A stretch of DNA of 64,000 bases from assembly GCF_029873635.1 (NCBI RefSeq), contig NC_080427.1:70854848-70918847 (forward strand), given 5' to 3'. The stretch is from Malania oleifera (Eukaryota; Streptophyta; Magnoliopsida; Santalales; Ximeniaceae). Shown here piece after piece: positions 22,304 to 34,012 of this stretch. The notes beneath the pieces are model-generated. The model saw nothing but the letters and a program-made list of their open reading frames with translations, had not been told where the DNA came from and did not search any database. The position numbers and the translations under genes were made by a program. How positions within the stretch are numbered: the stretch's first letter is position 1; each line of letters starts with the position of its first letter.

Positions 22304-24072
22304 ATGGAACACCTAGGAGTAGCTCCCTTTGGAGAGGGTCAATCCTCAACTATGCCTCCCATTTTTTGTGGTATAAATTATACATTCTGGAAACGAAGAA
22401 TAGGGATATGTATTGAAACCATGGATTGGAAAGTATGGAAGGTTGTCACACATGGTGACTACATTCCTCAAAAACTGTAGAAGGTAAAGAAGTCCTTAAA
22501 GAAGAAAAAGACTTGACCGACAATGATTATAAAATGATGCAAGTAAACTCTAGTGCCATGAATGCACTATACTGTGCCTTAGATGTTAATGAATTTAATA
22601 GGGTCATGACATGTAAGTCAGCCAAAGAAATTTGGGACAAGCTTGAAGTAACCTATGAAGGAACTATAGATGTTAGAGATAGTAGAATCGACATGCTCAC
22701 AAGTGAGTATAAGGATTTCAAGATGAATCCGGATGAAACCATAACAAATATGTATACAAGGTTTACACATATTATAAACTCCTTCAATGACAAAGGGAAA
22801 AATTACTTAACTTATGAAATGATCCAGAAAATCCTTTGAGGACTTCCTCCAATATGGGAACCTAAAGCTACAGCAATTACGGAAGGAAGAAATCTTAAAA
22901 ATATATCACTAAATGAACTCATAGGATCCCTTCTCACACATGAGATGTCTATGAATGAAAGAAGTGGAAAAACTAAAGTTCAAGAATCAATTGCTTTTAA
23001 AGTTTCAAACGAAAAATCTAGTGATGAAGATGAAGAAGAAATGGATGAAAAAGAAATAGCCTTCATATCCAAGAAACTTGCAAAAATCCTTAGAAGGAAG
23101 AATAAATTTACAAGAAAAATCTAAAATTCAAAATCAAATGAAGAAGAAGAAAAGGAAATCAGTAAAAAGAAAACGAAAGCTGAACCCCCAACATGCTATA
23201 CTTGTAAGAAAATTGGACATATGAAATCAAATTGTCCAAAACTTATGAAAGATTCCAAAAAGAAAAGGAAAAAGGCAATGGAAACAACTACTTGAAATAA
23301 TATGAGTACAAGTAGTTCAGATAATGAATCAAGTGACCAAGAAGTTGCTTGCTATATAGCATGGGACGGTGAGGAAAGCTCCTCATCAGAATCAATTAAT
23401 GATTCTTACAATGATTCATCTGACGAATCCAATGATGAAAGTATGCCTTCTTATGAAGAACTTCAAAATGAGCTATTCAAGGTGCATAAGATCTTAGTCA
23501 ATGTAACTAAAAGATATAAATCATTGAAAAATAAGAATGAAGGTGTAATGAAAGAGTTGGAATCGCTAAGACTTTTTGAAACAAAAAGAGGTTTAAAAAT
23601 CAATAGACTAGAAAGTAAGAATGAGAAGGTGATAAAAGAACTAGAAGATCTAATGTCCAAAAATTCTATGGATGATTAAAAAGACTTATACATTTATGAA
23701 CTAGAAAATAGTATCAGCAAAATGTCTCAAAATCAAGAAAAGGGTAAAAATATACAAAATTAAGAAATCTATGATCTTAAGAGAAAAATTGAGGATCAAA
23801 ATAAAACCATCTACAACATCACTAAAGGAAAATAATATTTTGATAGAATGATTGGTGCACAAAGAATGTTCTTAAATAAAGAGGGCATATGGTTCAATGG
23901 ATTTGAAAATACAAAGAAAAAGAACCTCTATATGGGGTACTTTACAAAAGCCTCCAAAGACTATGCTAGCACCGCCTCTAATGCCTATACTCACACTACA
24001 TGTTTTCTACGTAAGAAGAAAACATATCTTGTTAAAACATTCAGACCCAAGAAAGTATGGGTAACAAGATGA
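22304..24072 (+). pseudogene. gag: Copia G gag, full length with stops
   Basis: Starts MEHLGVAPFGEGQSS at 22304 and matches the element I gag over its length (~590 codons). The N-terminal frame is lost after GDYIPQKL near 22475 and resumes at 22513 (DNDYKMMQVNSSAMNALYCALD). The UBN2-like capsid part has IWDKLEVTYEGT and YTRFTHIINS. A stop replaces an Arg codon near 22837. The first CCHC knuckle CYTCKKIGHMKSNC at 23194-23235 is complete. A Ser/Glu-rich stretch and a coiled coil (23440-23850) follow. The second knuckle is lost (CFLRKKKTYLVKTF), and the frame ends KKVWVTR. About six stops in all. With no pol in this element, gag is its only gene. Confidence 0.85.
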
Positions 24073-25635
24073 AGGATTAGTTCATAAACCATAGATTTTA
24101 GGTATAAGCATTCTCTTATTAGCAGTTAAGAAAGCTAAAACTATGCTGAAATGAAACAGCCTATAGAATTTAAGTTAGCCAACCCTAAAAGAAATAAAGT
24201 GATAATTATAAATGTGCTCTAATAATAGACATGTTTAACTCATAAAATATAAATAGATATGTCTACCTTAAAGATTTTATGCATAATCTGAAAGTCTATA
24301 TTAACTGTGCATATCATGGTGAATATTTCAGCTATAGCTAAAGGGATGAAAAAGCATAACCTTAGATGAATTGTTATAAGCACTTAAGGTTAATTTTTTT
24401 TTTTAAGAGTACAATATATAATATTATTTGCACATACTTGAGATTTAGAAAAAAAATCACTAACAAAGCTCATAAGTGAAAAATATGAACTACAACTGAT
24501 TAAAGTATTGTAGGTGCAATGAACTTGTTTTATGCTCATAAGATATGGCTGACTCAAGAAGAAAATTCTCCTTGATCAAATCTATGGAAAATTATACAAG
24601 GATATTTGACATGTTGAAATAAGGGATAAGGATGAGTTTCTGAGTTTATTGATACTTATTATATTGAAGCAAATGAAAATAATATTGTTGGTCACAATCA
24701 ATGGATGAATTGTCCAAAGTTTGTTTGCCTTGGCCTGCACCTTGCATTAGAATGCATATGCTAATTGATGACCTTCTTTATTAATTTCAAAAAGAGGGAG
24801 AGAGAGTTGAATTGAAAAATTGGTATCTATGAACATAAATTGATATCCATAAGCAGCTCGTGATATGATATTTCTTTTGGTATCTATGAAATATATTGGT
24901 ATCCATGAGTATGTTAATTGATACATGAGCATGACATCATATTTGTCTGCATAAGCATGTTATGATATTGATGATATTAATATAGTATTGGTATTATTCT
25001 TGATATTGGTATCCATGAAGCACTTACATGAAATAAATTAATATTTGAAGCATAGTATGATAATTTGAAAGCATAATTGGTATCTTAATAATACATAGTT
25101 TTTTTTTTCTTTAAATGAAATTATGAATTTATTGAATGTGAAATACATTTCATTTAGGGGGAGTTAGACTTAATAAGTAATGAAATCATGATTTACGTTC
25201 ATTACTGAAAATCATTGAAAATTATGATAAACCTTTTGCATTTTCTCATGCTACTTTGGAAACTTATTGTCTAATCTTATTATGCATGATAAATGAAAAG
25301 CTTCTGTTTTAAGCCTTCACTAGATCTATACTTTTTCTTATGGTTGCTGAATGCCTTAGTCTTTACACTTTTTTCTTGATATCTTACTCTTTTTGATGGA
25401 TGTCAAAACGTGGAGAAATTTTGGGCAAAAATTGAGCATAAGACATTATACTTAATTCGATATACTGGTATCTTGATCCTAAATGATGTGATTTTGATAT
25501 ATGAGCATGATAATGATATTGAAATTAATATTGAACTTGATCTTGATTTTGCAAATATTGTTAAGTTGATGCTTATTGTAAGGGGAAGTCTTTTAAGACT
25601 TGCTCATTTTTTTTTACTTCTTATTTGTCATCACC
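24073..25635 (+). other. 3' non-coding region of copia G
   Basis: 1.56 kb in place of pol. AT-rich, with GGTATCTATGAACAT-type phrases around 24820-25030 that recur in the orphan stretch 55260-55450. Two GGGGGAG tracts lie at about 25157 and in the final polypurine tract. Open frames 25410-25670 and 24747-24932 show no domain. Confidence 0.6.
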
Positions 25636-25648
25636 AAAAAGGGGGAGA
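25636..25648 (+). promoter_or_regulatory. Polypurine tract of copia G
   Basis: AAAAAGGGGGAGA directly before the 3' LTR start TGTTGGCC. Confidence 0.85.
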
Positions 25649-25649
25649 T

Positions 25650-27734
25650 TGTTGGCCTTACAAGACTTAAAATCTCGTTTTGATGATAAAAAATTACAAA
25701 AACTTAATATATTTGGCTAAGTAATGATGTGACATGACTCAAGAAAGAGAATACAAGGTCAAGTGCTCACAAAGATCATTAAAAGCTTATACTACAAAGA
25801 AAGATGATCAAATGAAGCTTAAAAGGCACGAATTCAAAGATGATCTAATAAAGGTTGAAGATCATGAGAGCATGAATGAGAACTTGTATATTAAAACCTT
25901 CAAGATTGAAGACAAGATGTAGCCAAAGAAAGACAAACATGAAGACTTAAGGGCTTAGAATGTCAAAAGTCCTAAAGAAGTCTTTATGTAAGTACTTCAT
26001 GTTTAAATATCTTATGGAAATGTGTTTAAAGCTCTTTTAAGGGTAATTATGGACTTAGAGACCTTATTTAAACCCTAGAAAATGTTTTATAACAAATCAA
26101 AGCAAGAGAGCAAAAGGATTTTTGAAAACTAAAATGAAAAATCTAAAATTGGTCTACCAACACGATTGAGGTGCACCCTTAGAAGCCTAAAGATGTACTT
26201 CAAAAGACTGAAGAATTAGTTTGGTTTACTAAAGATCTTTCTAAAGGAATATAGAATAGGCAGTACACCCTCAGAATACTGAAACCCTTAGTCTAGTCAT
26301 CTGATCTAGGATTTCAGAAGACTGAACCCTCAGTTCAGTCATTTGACCCTGTGTCCCGTTCAAATTTTTCAGTGTGTTAAGGAATGTTAGAAGGTTGAAC
26401 CCGATACTTCAGTCGTCTGAACACTGTTAAAGACCAAAATTTTAAATGTTTTAAATTTCAAATAATGGTTTCTTGTGCCCCAAATTTTATAAAAACTTGG
26501 GCAACACGAAATTACTTTTATAAGCCTATAAATACATGGTTTTGCAAATCAAATGACAACAACAAAGAACCAAGAATTGAAAAACCTGTTTCAAAGCTAA
26601 AAGAACATTTGCTCTTTCAAAGCTATCTCTTGCTCACTCATTGCAAAATCTGATTTGATGAGAATACTGAAGTGCTGATCCATCCTACTCTAATTTCTAC
26701 TATTGATACACATCTAGAGAAGGATATTGGTGAATTCTTACTAGGGCTTCAATCTAATTTCAGCTTGATATTTAAATATTGAAGTATCTAGTGTTTGAAA
26801 TTGTACTAATCTGCTCTATGTGAGAGTGCTATTGTACCCAGAGATTGCCTTTTGTTTTCTTGTAGTGATTGACGATTCCAAGTTGTTGGATTGTTGACCG
26901 AGTGTGAGGTATCACTTGGAGAGGCATTGCTCTAGTCTATTGAAGAAATGATTGAGTATGGGGTATCACTTGGAGAGGCATTACTCTAGCCTATTGAAAG
27001 AGTGCTTGAGCATGGGGTATCACTTGTAACGGTTAATTTGTTCCACCCGAAAAGGAATTGTATAGTGGAATCCTTTGGTGGTATTTGCCAAAGGCGAGGA
27101 CATAGGCTAGAGATAAGCTAAACCTCGTAAAAGTGTGGTGTCACTCTCCTTCCTTACATTCTTTAAATTCCAGCATATATTAACTGCATGGTTGAATTTA
27201 AATTTTGATCATATACATTGCATGGATTGTATATTAAATAGACTAAAGATTAATTTGATTTTGGGATTTGCAGAAACCGAAAGGAAGTACATTGGTTGAT
27301 CAATACAAATTGAGGAAACTGTATGAGAGTACGTTGATTGGTTAACACCCAAGACTAATAAATTAAAAGTTTATTTAAAGTCCAAGGTCTTGGACATCAT
27401 ATTGAGAAATTAAATCTATCAATATAGGGCTTACATTTATTCACAGGGCTTCAAACAAAAAAATATCTTGAATTATTGTAAAAGCTGAGAATTGCCAAGA
27501 AGCTGCATATGATATCTTGAGTTGGTAACTTCGGTTGTTTACTTTAAAGTTGTTGATTGGTTGATTGAGTTTTGATTACTTGTGTTGTGTTTTGATTTGT
27601 GCATTGAATAAGTAAATAAGTTTATGCTATGTGATTGTTAAATCAATAAGAGGTTAAGAATTTTTTAAAAGAATTATATGAAAATTTTAATAACCCAATT
27701 CACCCCCCCTTTTGGCACTACACCTTAACTTTTA
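25650..27734 (+). repeat. 3' LTR of copia G
   Basis: 2,085 bp, with the same layout as the 5' copy: motif array 26160-26420, TATA box 26527, U5 block 27096-27160. The terminal CA has become TA. Flanked by GGGCA, the partner of GAGCA at the other end. Confidence 0.9.
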
Positions 27735-29492
27735 GGGCACACATGCACACACTAAACATAATATCCAGTCTACTAGCCATCAAGTATAGTAGACTTCCTA
27801 TCATGCCTCGGTAATATTTCATATCTACCAGTTTTCCTTTTTCATCCTTATCAAGGCTTATAGATGGGCTCATTAGGGTTCCTATAGGTTTGCTACCTTC
27901 CATATCAAACTTATTAAGCATATTTTTTATTTATTTTGATTGATTTATAAAGGTTCCATTTTTATCTTGCTTTTTTTAAGTCCTAGGAAGTAATTCAACT
28001 CTCCTATCATACTCATTTCAATTTCCTTTTGCATGCATTGTGCAAAGTCTTTACATAGGTCATCGTTTGTATCACCAAGTATGATATCATCTATGTAGAT
28101 TTGAATGATAAGCATATACTTTTTTTTTTTTTTAGATTTGATGAATAATGTACTATCCTCTTTTCCTCTCAAAAATCCTTTTTCTAATAGAAATCTACTC
28201 AATCTCTCATACCAAGCCCTAGGAGCTTGCTTTAGACCATATAATGCTTTTTTCAATCTAAACATGATCAGGGTTATGAATATCATCAAAACCTAGAGGT
28301 TGTGCTACATATGCTTCTTCATTTATGAATTCATTTAAGAATGAAATCTTTACAACCATTTGATAAAGTTTAATTTCTTTGTGAGATGCAAAGGCTAATA
28401 ACATGCTTATGGCTTCCATTGTAGCTATGGGAGCAAAGGTTTCATCAGTCTTTTCCTTCTTCTTGATTATCCTTGTACTACAAGTCTAGCTTTATTCCGT
28501 ACTACTATACCGTTTTCATCCTTTTATTCCTAAATACTCATTTGGTTCCATTTATTAAATGATCATTGGGTGTAGGAACTAATTTCCATACTTTATTTCA
28601 TTCAAACTGATTTAATTCTTCTTGCATAGCTATTATCCAAGAATCATCGCTTAAGGCTTCGTCAATGTTTTTGGGTTCTTCTTGAGATAGAAATACGTAA
28701 TGATTACATAGATTTTTCAAATGAGGATCTAGTGGATACACAACGTGAAGGTTCTCTTATGATTTTTTCTTTTGGATGATTTCTTACAAACTTCCATTCT
28801 TTAGGTAGTTTTATAGGTTCATCATTTGAGATTGATTCATTGCTCTCAACTTTGACTTCTTTAATTTCTAAGTCCTTTAGTTTTTGTATTGTTTCAGCTT
28901 CCTCAATATCAATTGTTTTAGTGAATGGATTTACTTCATCAAAGGCTACATGAATTGATTCTATGATTTGGAGTGTTCTTTTATTGTAGATTCTGAATGC
29001 CTTACTATTTAATGCATACCCTATAAAAATTCCTTCGTCTGATTTTGCATCAAATTTTCCTAAGTCATCTTTATCATTCAACACAAAACACTTGCATCCA
29101 AATACATGAAAATAAGATATGTTGGGTCTTCTTCCTTTCCATAGTTCATAGGGTGTCTTATCTAGGCTTGATCTGATTGAGACTCTATTCATCAAATAAC
29201 ATGCGGTATTTGTCACTTCAGCCCAAAAATACTTAGGTAACTTATGCTCATTAAGCATGGTCCTAGCCTTTTCTTGAAGAGATTTATTCTTCTTTTCAAA
29301 AAAATCCATTTTGTTGTGGAGTACAAGGTGCTGAAAAATTATGTTTTATTCCATGTTCATTACATATTTTATCAACTTCTTTATTGTTAAATTCCCTTCC
29401 TTGATTACTTCTAATATTTAAAACACTATACCCTTTTTCATTTTGGAGTCTCTTGCATAAGTTTATTAACATGTTGCAAGCTTCATAATTTT
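27735..29492 (-). pseudogene. pol: Copia F pol: integrase C-terminal half and RT
   Basis: Read from 29492: late integrase core with LQNEKGYSVLNIRS and a degenerate DQGREF-like motif, then an open frame 29309-28704 with RTMLNEHKLPKYFWAEV and HVFGCKCFVLND. RT follows with [17 protein letters not shown] and the active-site form YIDD (near 28096-28085; usually YVDD), then [23 protein letters not shown] at the G insertion point. Stops are frequent between 28700 and 28290. The integrase N-terminal zinc region and everything before it is deleted at 29492/29493. Confidence 0.85.
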
Positions 29493-29591
29493 GTTATAAC
29501 TTGAGTCCTGAATCATCACTTAACCAAACATGTTAAGTTCCTTTTATATGTTATCATCAAAACAAGATTCTAAGCCTTGTGAGGCCAACAA
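29493..29591 (-). repeat. Start of the 5' LTR of copia F (remnant)
   Basis: On the minus strand it begins TGTTGGCCTCACAAGGCTTA and follows the F 3' LTR start for about 99 bp, including GGTTAAGTGATGAT. It then joins mid-integrase, marking a deletion of about 2 kb of LTR, gag and protease. Confidence 0.75.
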
Positions 29592-29710
29592 GTTTATTAA
29601 AGCTTTGTGTGAAAAAAGAGTAAAAAGATGATATTCTGAATGGGTAAAATCTAACCAACTATAGGAAAGCGATTAAACAAAAGCATGTAACTTAATAACT
29701 ACAGGTCAGC
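29592..29710. other. Unassigned spacer between copia F and GYP1
   Basis: 119 bp that I cannot assign to an LTR or a gene. It may be the DNA into which F and GYP1 inserted. TCAGC at 29706-29710 is the expected left target copy of GYP1. Confidence 0.4.
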
Positions 29711-29923
29711 TGTAGTGACCCAAAGAATTATGGTATTTAAATAATAAAAGAGGGAGAAAAATGAAATTGTAAAGGGGGGTTACAGCAGGTCCCCATTGAT
29801 GAGAAGTTATCAAGAGGCTATTTTTTAGCTCCAAATTTCATTGGTGAGGAGTAAGCAGCTATCGACGAACTTCGATCATGGCCTCGTCGACAAAGTAACG
29901 TGGCTCGTCGATGAGTGTAGGTG

Positions 29924-29931
29924 TATAAATA
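29924..29931 (+). promoter_or_regulatory. TATA box of the GYP1 LTR
   Basis: TATAAATA right after three TCGTCGA/ATCGACGA phrases and before a CT-rich stretch (29975-30030) typical of a plant retroelement leader. Confidence 0.65.
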
Positions 29932-30594
29932 GCCTAAACTCAAATTTTTCCTTAGAAATCACGTGAAGAACACACACACACACACTCTCTCTCTCCCTCT
30001 CTCTCTCTCTTTCTCTCCTGTTCGTCCCTTCCCCCTTCTCTCTAAGATTCAGGGCCGGATTCTTACCGGTTCAACGATCCGAGGCCACCACGACACTCAT
30101 AGGAAAGTTTTATTCAAGTCTGTTCGAGTGAATCATTGGTAGGGTTAACTTGGATTTCATCCCAAAATTAAGGTAGGCTTTTAATTCAATATTTGGATTT
30201 CCTACAGTTGTAAGAAATGTAGTACTAGAAGAAATACTGAAGTTTTGTTCGGAACGATGTTGTTTATAGGGTGTTGAACGAGGAACCTTGCGAGTGCAGG
30301 ACTGGTTATTTTAGGGGCTTTCTAGAAATTAGGTAAGGGGACAAATTAAGTCAGGATTTCATGAAATGTATTTATTATTTTACAGCATTTACTTTCACAT
30401 AAATAAGTATGTTGTAGAATTATGTTGGGAATAATGCTGTTGATAAGAAATATGATTAATATCTCTTTTGTGTGGCATGAGTAAAATTTACCATGGAAAG
30501 TTATGATAATAAAATATGATGTTTACAAAATAAGTATGTTTTACTACTTCTAGGAAAATGTCAAATGATACTGGGATTTTTCAAATCGAGGTTT

Positions 30595-30727
30595 TTATAT
30601 GATATTTCGGTGTACGAGCCGAGGTATTTATATGATATATCGGCGTACGGGCTGAGATTTTTATATGATATGTCGGCGTACGGGCCATGATTTATAAAAT
30701 ACAAAATGCCGGCATAAGGGCTGTAAA
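30595..30727 (+). repeat. Tandem ~33-bp repeats in the GYP1 LTR
   Basis: Four diverged copies, each with TTATATGATAT, then TCGGCGTACGGGC. The GYP2 LTR has a related array at 55760-55832 on the other strand (GCCGGCTATCATAT forms). Confidence 0.8.
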
Positions 30728-31552
30728 TTTTATATGATATGTTTTGAAAACATGTATTAAAATATTAATATAACATATATGATTATGTAATAGCCATGTA
30801 TCATTATTTGGAAATATGTTATATGATTATCAGAACCTGGTTGGTTTGGTTTAGCCTTTCACGGAGTATGGTACCGTAGCTATATGATCACGATCATTAT
30901 TATGTTAGTGCTACCGCTTGTCATACAGGGCAGTGGGAGATTGGAAGTTGATGTGGTTTATTGTAGCGCTGGCGTCCCTCTGGTGTCCGGACTAGGAGGG
31001 GCAGACCCATCGTACTTATATACTTTTATTTGACTCGGCAGTGGTAGGCCAGTCATTGTCAGGTCCCGCCTTCGGGCCACCCAACCCAGTCATGTGGGGG
31101 TAAGACATGACACCAACCAGCTAAACATCTAGGATGTTTTCTATGTATTGTTATATGAGATGATTTACGGGTATAGAAATTCAGTATGTTTTACCACGAT
31201 ATGATAATATATGTTTCCCCAGATATGATACAGATAGTTTAATCAAGTATGTTTGTGTATTGTTATACGTATAACACGAAAATACTCATGTTGCCACACA
31301 CTAATATTAGTTTATTTCCCTTATTGAGAGGTTTCTCACAACAAATTATATAAACATTTTAGGAGCCCCAGATAGAAGAGCATATGAAGCTCCACAGCGT
31401 TAGGATTCAGCTATTCTACCCTATTTGAAGGGTAAGTCTTTTGCTAGGGTTAGACGGATTTTGGGGTGACGACCCTAGGACTTGTTTTTGGTTATTTTGG
31501 GTTATGTATGACGGGTGTAGTAGACTCTGGTACTGTGTTGAATGGTAATTTG

Positions 31553-31555
<3 letters not shown>

Positions 31556-31592
<37 letters not shown>
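31556..31592. repeat. (TA)n microsatellite
   Basis: About 18 TA units in the U5 half of the GYP1 LTR. Confidence 0.95.
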
Positions 31593-31595
<3 letters not shown>

Positions 31596-32404
31596 TTTAC
31601 AATTCTTGGTGCTTAGGTATTGGTATTGTATTTCAGGTTTACCCCTAGTACTCCTGGGTCCAGGTGGATTATGATTTATCAGGCAAATTATGATTTGACA
31701 GGACTTTTATATGGATACTATTATCATGTGTTGGCCTTACAAGGCTTAATATCCAATTTTGGTGCTAACAAACAAGTAGATCTTAACATGCTTTGTTTAA
31801 GTGATGTATTCTTAGGACTCAATGATGAATGCACGGTTAAAGATTTCATGAAAAGCTTGTACTTCAAATAAGGATGATTATATCAAGCTTGAGGAATGGA
31901 TTAGAACTTGAAGATCATGAGAACATTGATATTAAAGAAAAAGTTTCAAGAATAAAAGCTCAAGTGATGTTGGCTTTTTGAGTCCAATCTCAATTTTGAT
32001 GTTGAAAAACCACCAGTATCTTATGTGTGCATTTAGTGTTTAAACAGGTTGTCATTTCAGAACGTACATAAAATACGACAAAATGAAAAGCAACAGGGAC
32101 ATAAAACTCACACACTCTTGGTGAACTCCATTGAAAATGAAGAGCAAGAGAATAAGACATTTTGATGTTAATTTGTATTGCATTTATTTTTATTTTTTTG
32201 TCTGTAATAATGCATACATCTTGCATGATATGTTTTGAATGCTCAAATGACTATAGATTGACCATAGGGAACCAAATCGCTAGGTTTTTTTGCCTTAAAT
32301 ACACCTTAGGTTCCCACACTTAAGTGCACAAAGCCCTAACATAGTTCTCATATTATTAGGGAAATTTTAGTGCAAAGAAAATGACCTTAGGTAAAAATCA
32401 AATG

Positions 32405-32775
32405 ACTTTCGGGTGACCAAACCTAGTAGTTCAAATTGCCTCGAGCGACCGAACTGCTGTCCAGTCAAAAGTTTGATTTAGTTTGGGCGACCAAACCAAA
32501 TTGAACTGAGCATCCCCGGGCAACCGAACTCATGTCAGATACCTTTTCACCAACTCGAGCACCTAAACCCCATGTTCAAATATGCCTTAGGCGGCTGAAC
32601 CTGTTGATTCGGTTAATCGAACTTAACACCGGGCACCCAAACCTATGAACGAATGTTTCTTACTTTTGTTTGGGCTACCGAACCTACACTCGGGCTTCCA
32701 AACTATTTTAAAGGCTTTGTTTAATAAGTCTGTTCGGGCGACCAAACTTTAGTTCAACCACCCGAACCTTGTCGG
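32405..32775 (+). repeat. U3 array of GGGCGACCGAAC-type motifs (LTR D)
   Basis: About 12 copies. Many begin GGGC or GAGC and continue GACC, AACC, CACC or TACC, then AAAC or GAAC. The same array is at 38405-38770 in the 3' LTR. It lies ~120 bp before the TATA box, as in LTR B, but with C in place of T in the core. Confidence 0.8.
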
Positions 32776-32893
32776 GTTAAATTATTTTTACCGAAGTAAA
32801 TTGGGGTTAAAATCGGGTTAATTTCCTAAACTTATTTCAAATCTTTTTAATAATACCTAGCATGTCCCTAACGATAAAAAATTTCCCTAAGTC

Positions 32894-32901
32894 TATATAT
32901 A
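32894..32901 (+). promoter_or_regulatory. TATA box of LTR D (5' copy)
   Basis: TATATATA in the context AAGTCTATATATACC, repeated at 38891 in the 3' LTR. Confidence 0.65.
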
Positions 32902-33958
32902 CCGCTTCATAAGCCAAGATTAGCAACTTTGACTAGCTCATTTTCTCTCTAATTTTTATCCTAATCAAAGTTCCCCCAAAACTTGTTTTTATTGCAAAAT
33001 CTTTTATGGGGTTATTTTTATGCCCTCCATTCTCTTCCACTCATTATTTTGAAATTTTTTTTGAAGAGAACATTTTAGTTTGGGCATTCATTTTGATTTG
33101 CACATATTGTTTTAAAATGCTTGTATTATGTTTTGTTGTGCAAACTTATTTGAAAATAAAACCATAGGTTCTCTGGTTCGTTCTTGAAAAATATTATTTA
33201 GAGAAAATATTTTGTAGGGTTTAAAACTTTGAAACTCTTTATTATATACATTCTTTTCAAAGATTGCAAAACACTATTTAGATAAGTACCCTTACTCTAC
33301 TGAGCATTATTGCATATCATATTAGAGTACATTTATTTGAGCTTAAACGTGTACATCTCAGCTTGTATTTTCAAAAGCACTTTCATGTACAAAAATGGTT
33401 ATATTGTATTGATTGGGCTTAGCCCATTAATTGAACTGGGGAGTCTCAGCTCCCTAAGTGAGACCGGTTCGGTTCAACCCGTAATTGAATTGGGGAGTCT
33501 CAGCCCCCTAAGTGAGACGGCTCAGCCTAGTAATTGAGTTGGGGTTTTCCTTGCCCCGTAAGAAGAGGATGTAAAAGGCTTTTGCTCCGCCCAGTTAAGT
33601 GAGCATGTATAGTGGAATCCTTAAGAGGTATGCCCAAAGCGGGGATGTAGGCTGGTTTGATCGAACCTCGATAACAAATCTAGTGTCGCTCTCTCTATCT
33701 TATTTAAATTCCTGGACTTTAATTTCAACATGTGTATGAAGGTTTATTTAATGTCAAAATTATTCTCATGTACACATTTGATTTAAATCAGATACAACAC
33801 ATGCGTATGTTTGCTATTATTGTTAAACTCGCTTTACATACACATATATATATTGAATGAGATATGAACTGTAGTGAATCGGCGAAATATTTAAATTAAC
33901 TAAAAAATTTTAAATGCCCAATTCACCCCCCTCTTGGGATCACACCAATTCAAACAAT

Positions 33959-33972
33959 TGGTATCAGATCCC
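33959..33972 (+). promoter_or_regulatory. Primer-binding site of copia D
   Basis: TGGTATCAGATCCC two bases after the LTR end; initiator-Met type. Confidence 0.8.
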
Positions 33973-34012
33973 GGTTGCAATAAGTTTAATCGCTATTTGC
34001 ATAAAGATTGTA

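Larger units (their letters stand above)
20123..27734 (+). mobile_element. Copia element G, gag-only, both LTRs present
   Basis: 7,612 bp, inserted in copia F with target copies GAGCA (20118-20122) and GGGCA (27735-27739). 5' LTR 20123-22246, primer site 22249-22260, gag 22304-24072, 1.57 kb without coding sequence, polypurine tract 25636-25648, 3' LTR 25650-27734. No part of protease, integrase, RT or RNase H is present. It therefore transposed, if at all, with enzymes from a related autonomous element such as I or F. The LTRs differ at many positions, so it is older than I. Confidence 0.9.
15863..29591 (-). mobile_element. Copia element F with an extra ORF, interrupted by G
   Basis: A minus-strand element. 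A 99-bp start of the 5' LTR (29591-29493) is joined directly to mid-integrase, so the rest of the 5' LTR, primer site, gag and protease are deleted. Integrase and RT run 29492-27735, then G is inserted (20123-27734). RT and RNase H resume at 20122-19540, followed by an extra ORF (19082-17903), a polypurine tract and a 3' LTR (17404-15863). The RT phrase FSVCMCA at 27740 resumes as RFQSAPKES near 20120, so the two halves were one frame. The G target duplication is GAGCA / GGGCA. Confidence 0.85.
29711..31728 (+). repeat. 5' LTR of GYP1, main part
   Basis: Starts TGTAGTGACCCAAAG, a chromovirus-type LTR start. U3 repeats with CTCGTCGAC / CATCGACGAAC (29850-29915), a TATA box at 29924 and a CT-rich leader follow, then a 4x33-bp repeat (30595-30727) and a TA microsatellite. 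The last 37 bp lie at 39661-39697 beyond the H/D insertion, giving about 2.06 kb in total. Confidence 0.85.
31968..33956 (+). repeat. 5' LTR of copia D
   Basis: 1,989 bp, TGTTGGCTTTTTGAG to TTCAAACA. Motif array 32405-32775 (about 12 copies of forms GGGCGACCGAAC), TATA box 32894, U5 block 33600-33690. In the U5 part a TTGAATTGGGGAGTCTCAGC-type phrase is repeated twice (33425-33520). Confidence 0.85.

Noticed and set aside
24747..25670. Possible small genes in the non-coding part of element G
   Set aside because: Repetitive GGTATCTATGA-type DNA and frames running into the polypurine tract; no domain and not kept in the related stretch at 55260-55450.
31990..32226. Matching minus-strand frames at 31990-32226 and 37847-38224
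   Set aside because: They are the opposite strand of the two D LTR copies; the similarity comes from the LTR duplication.
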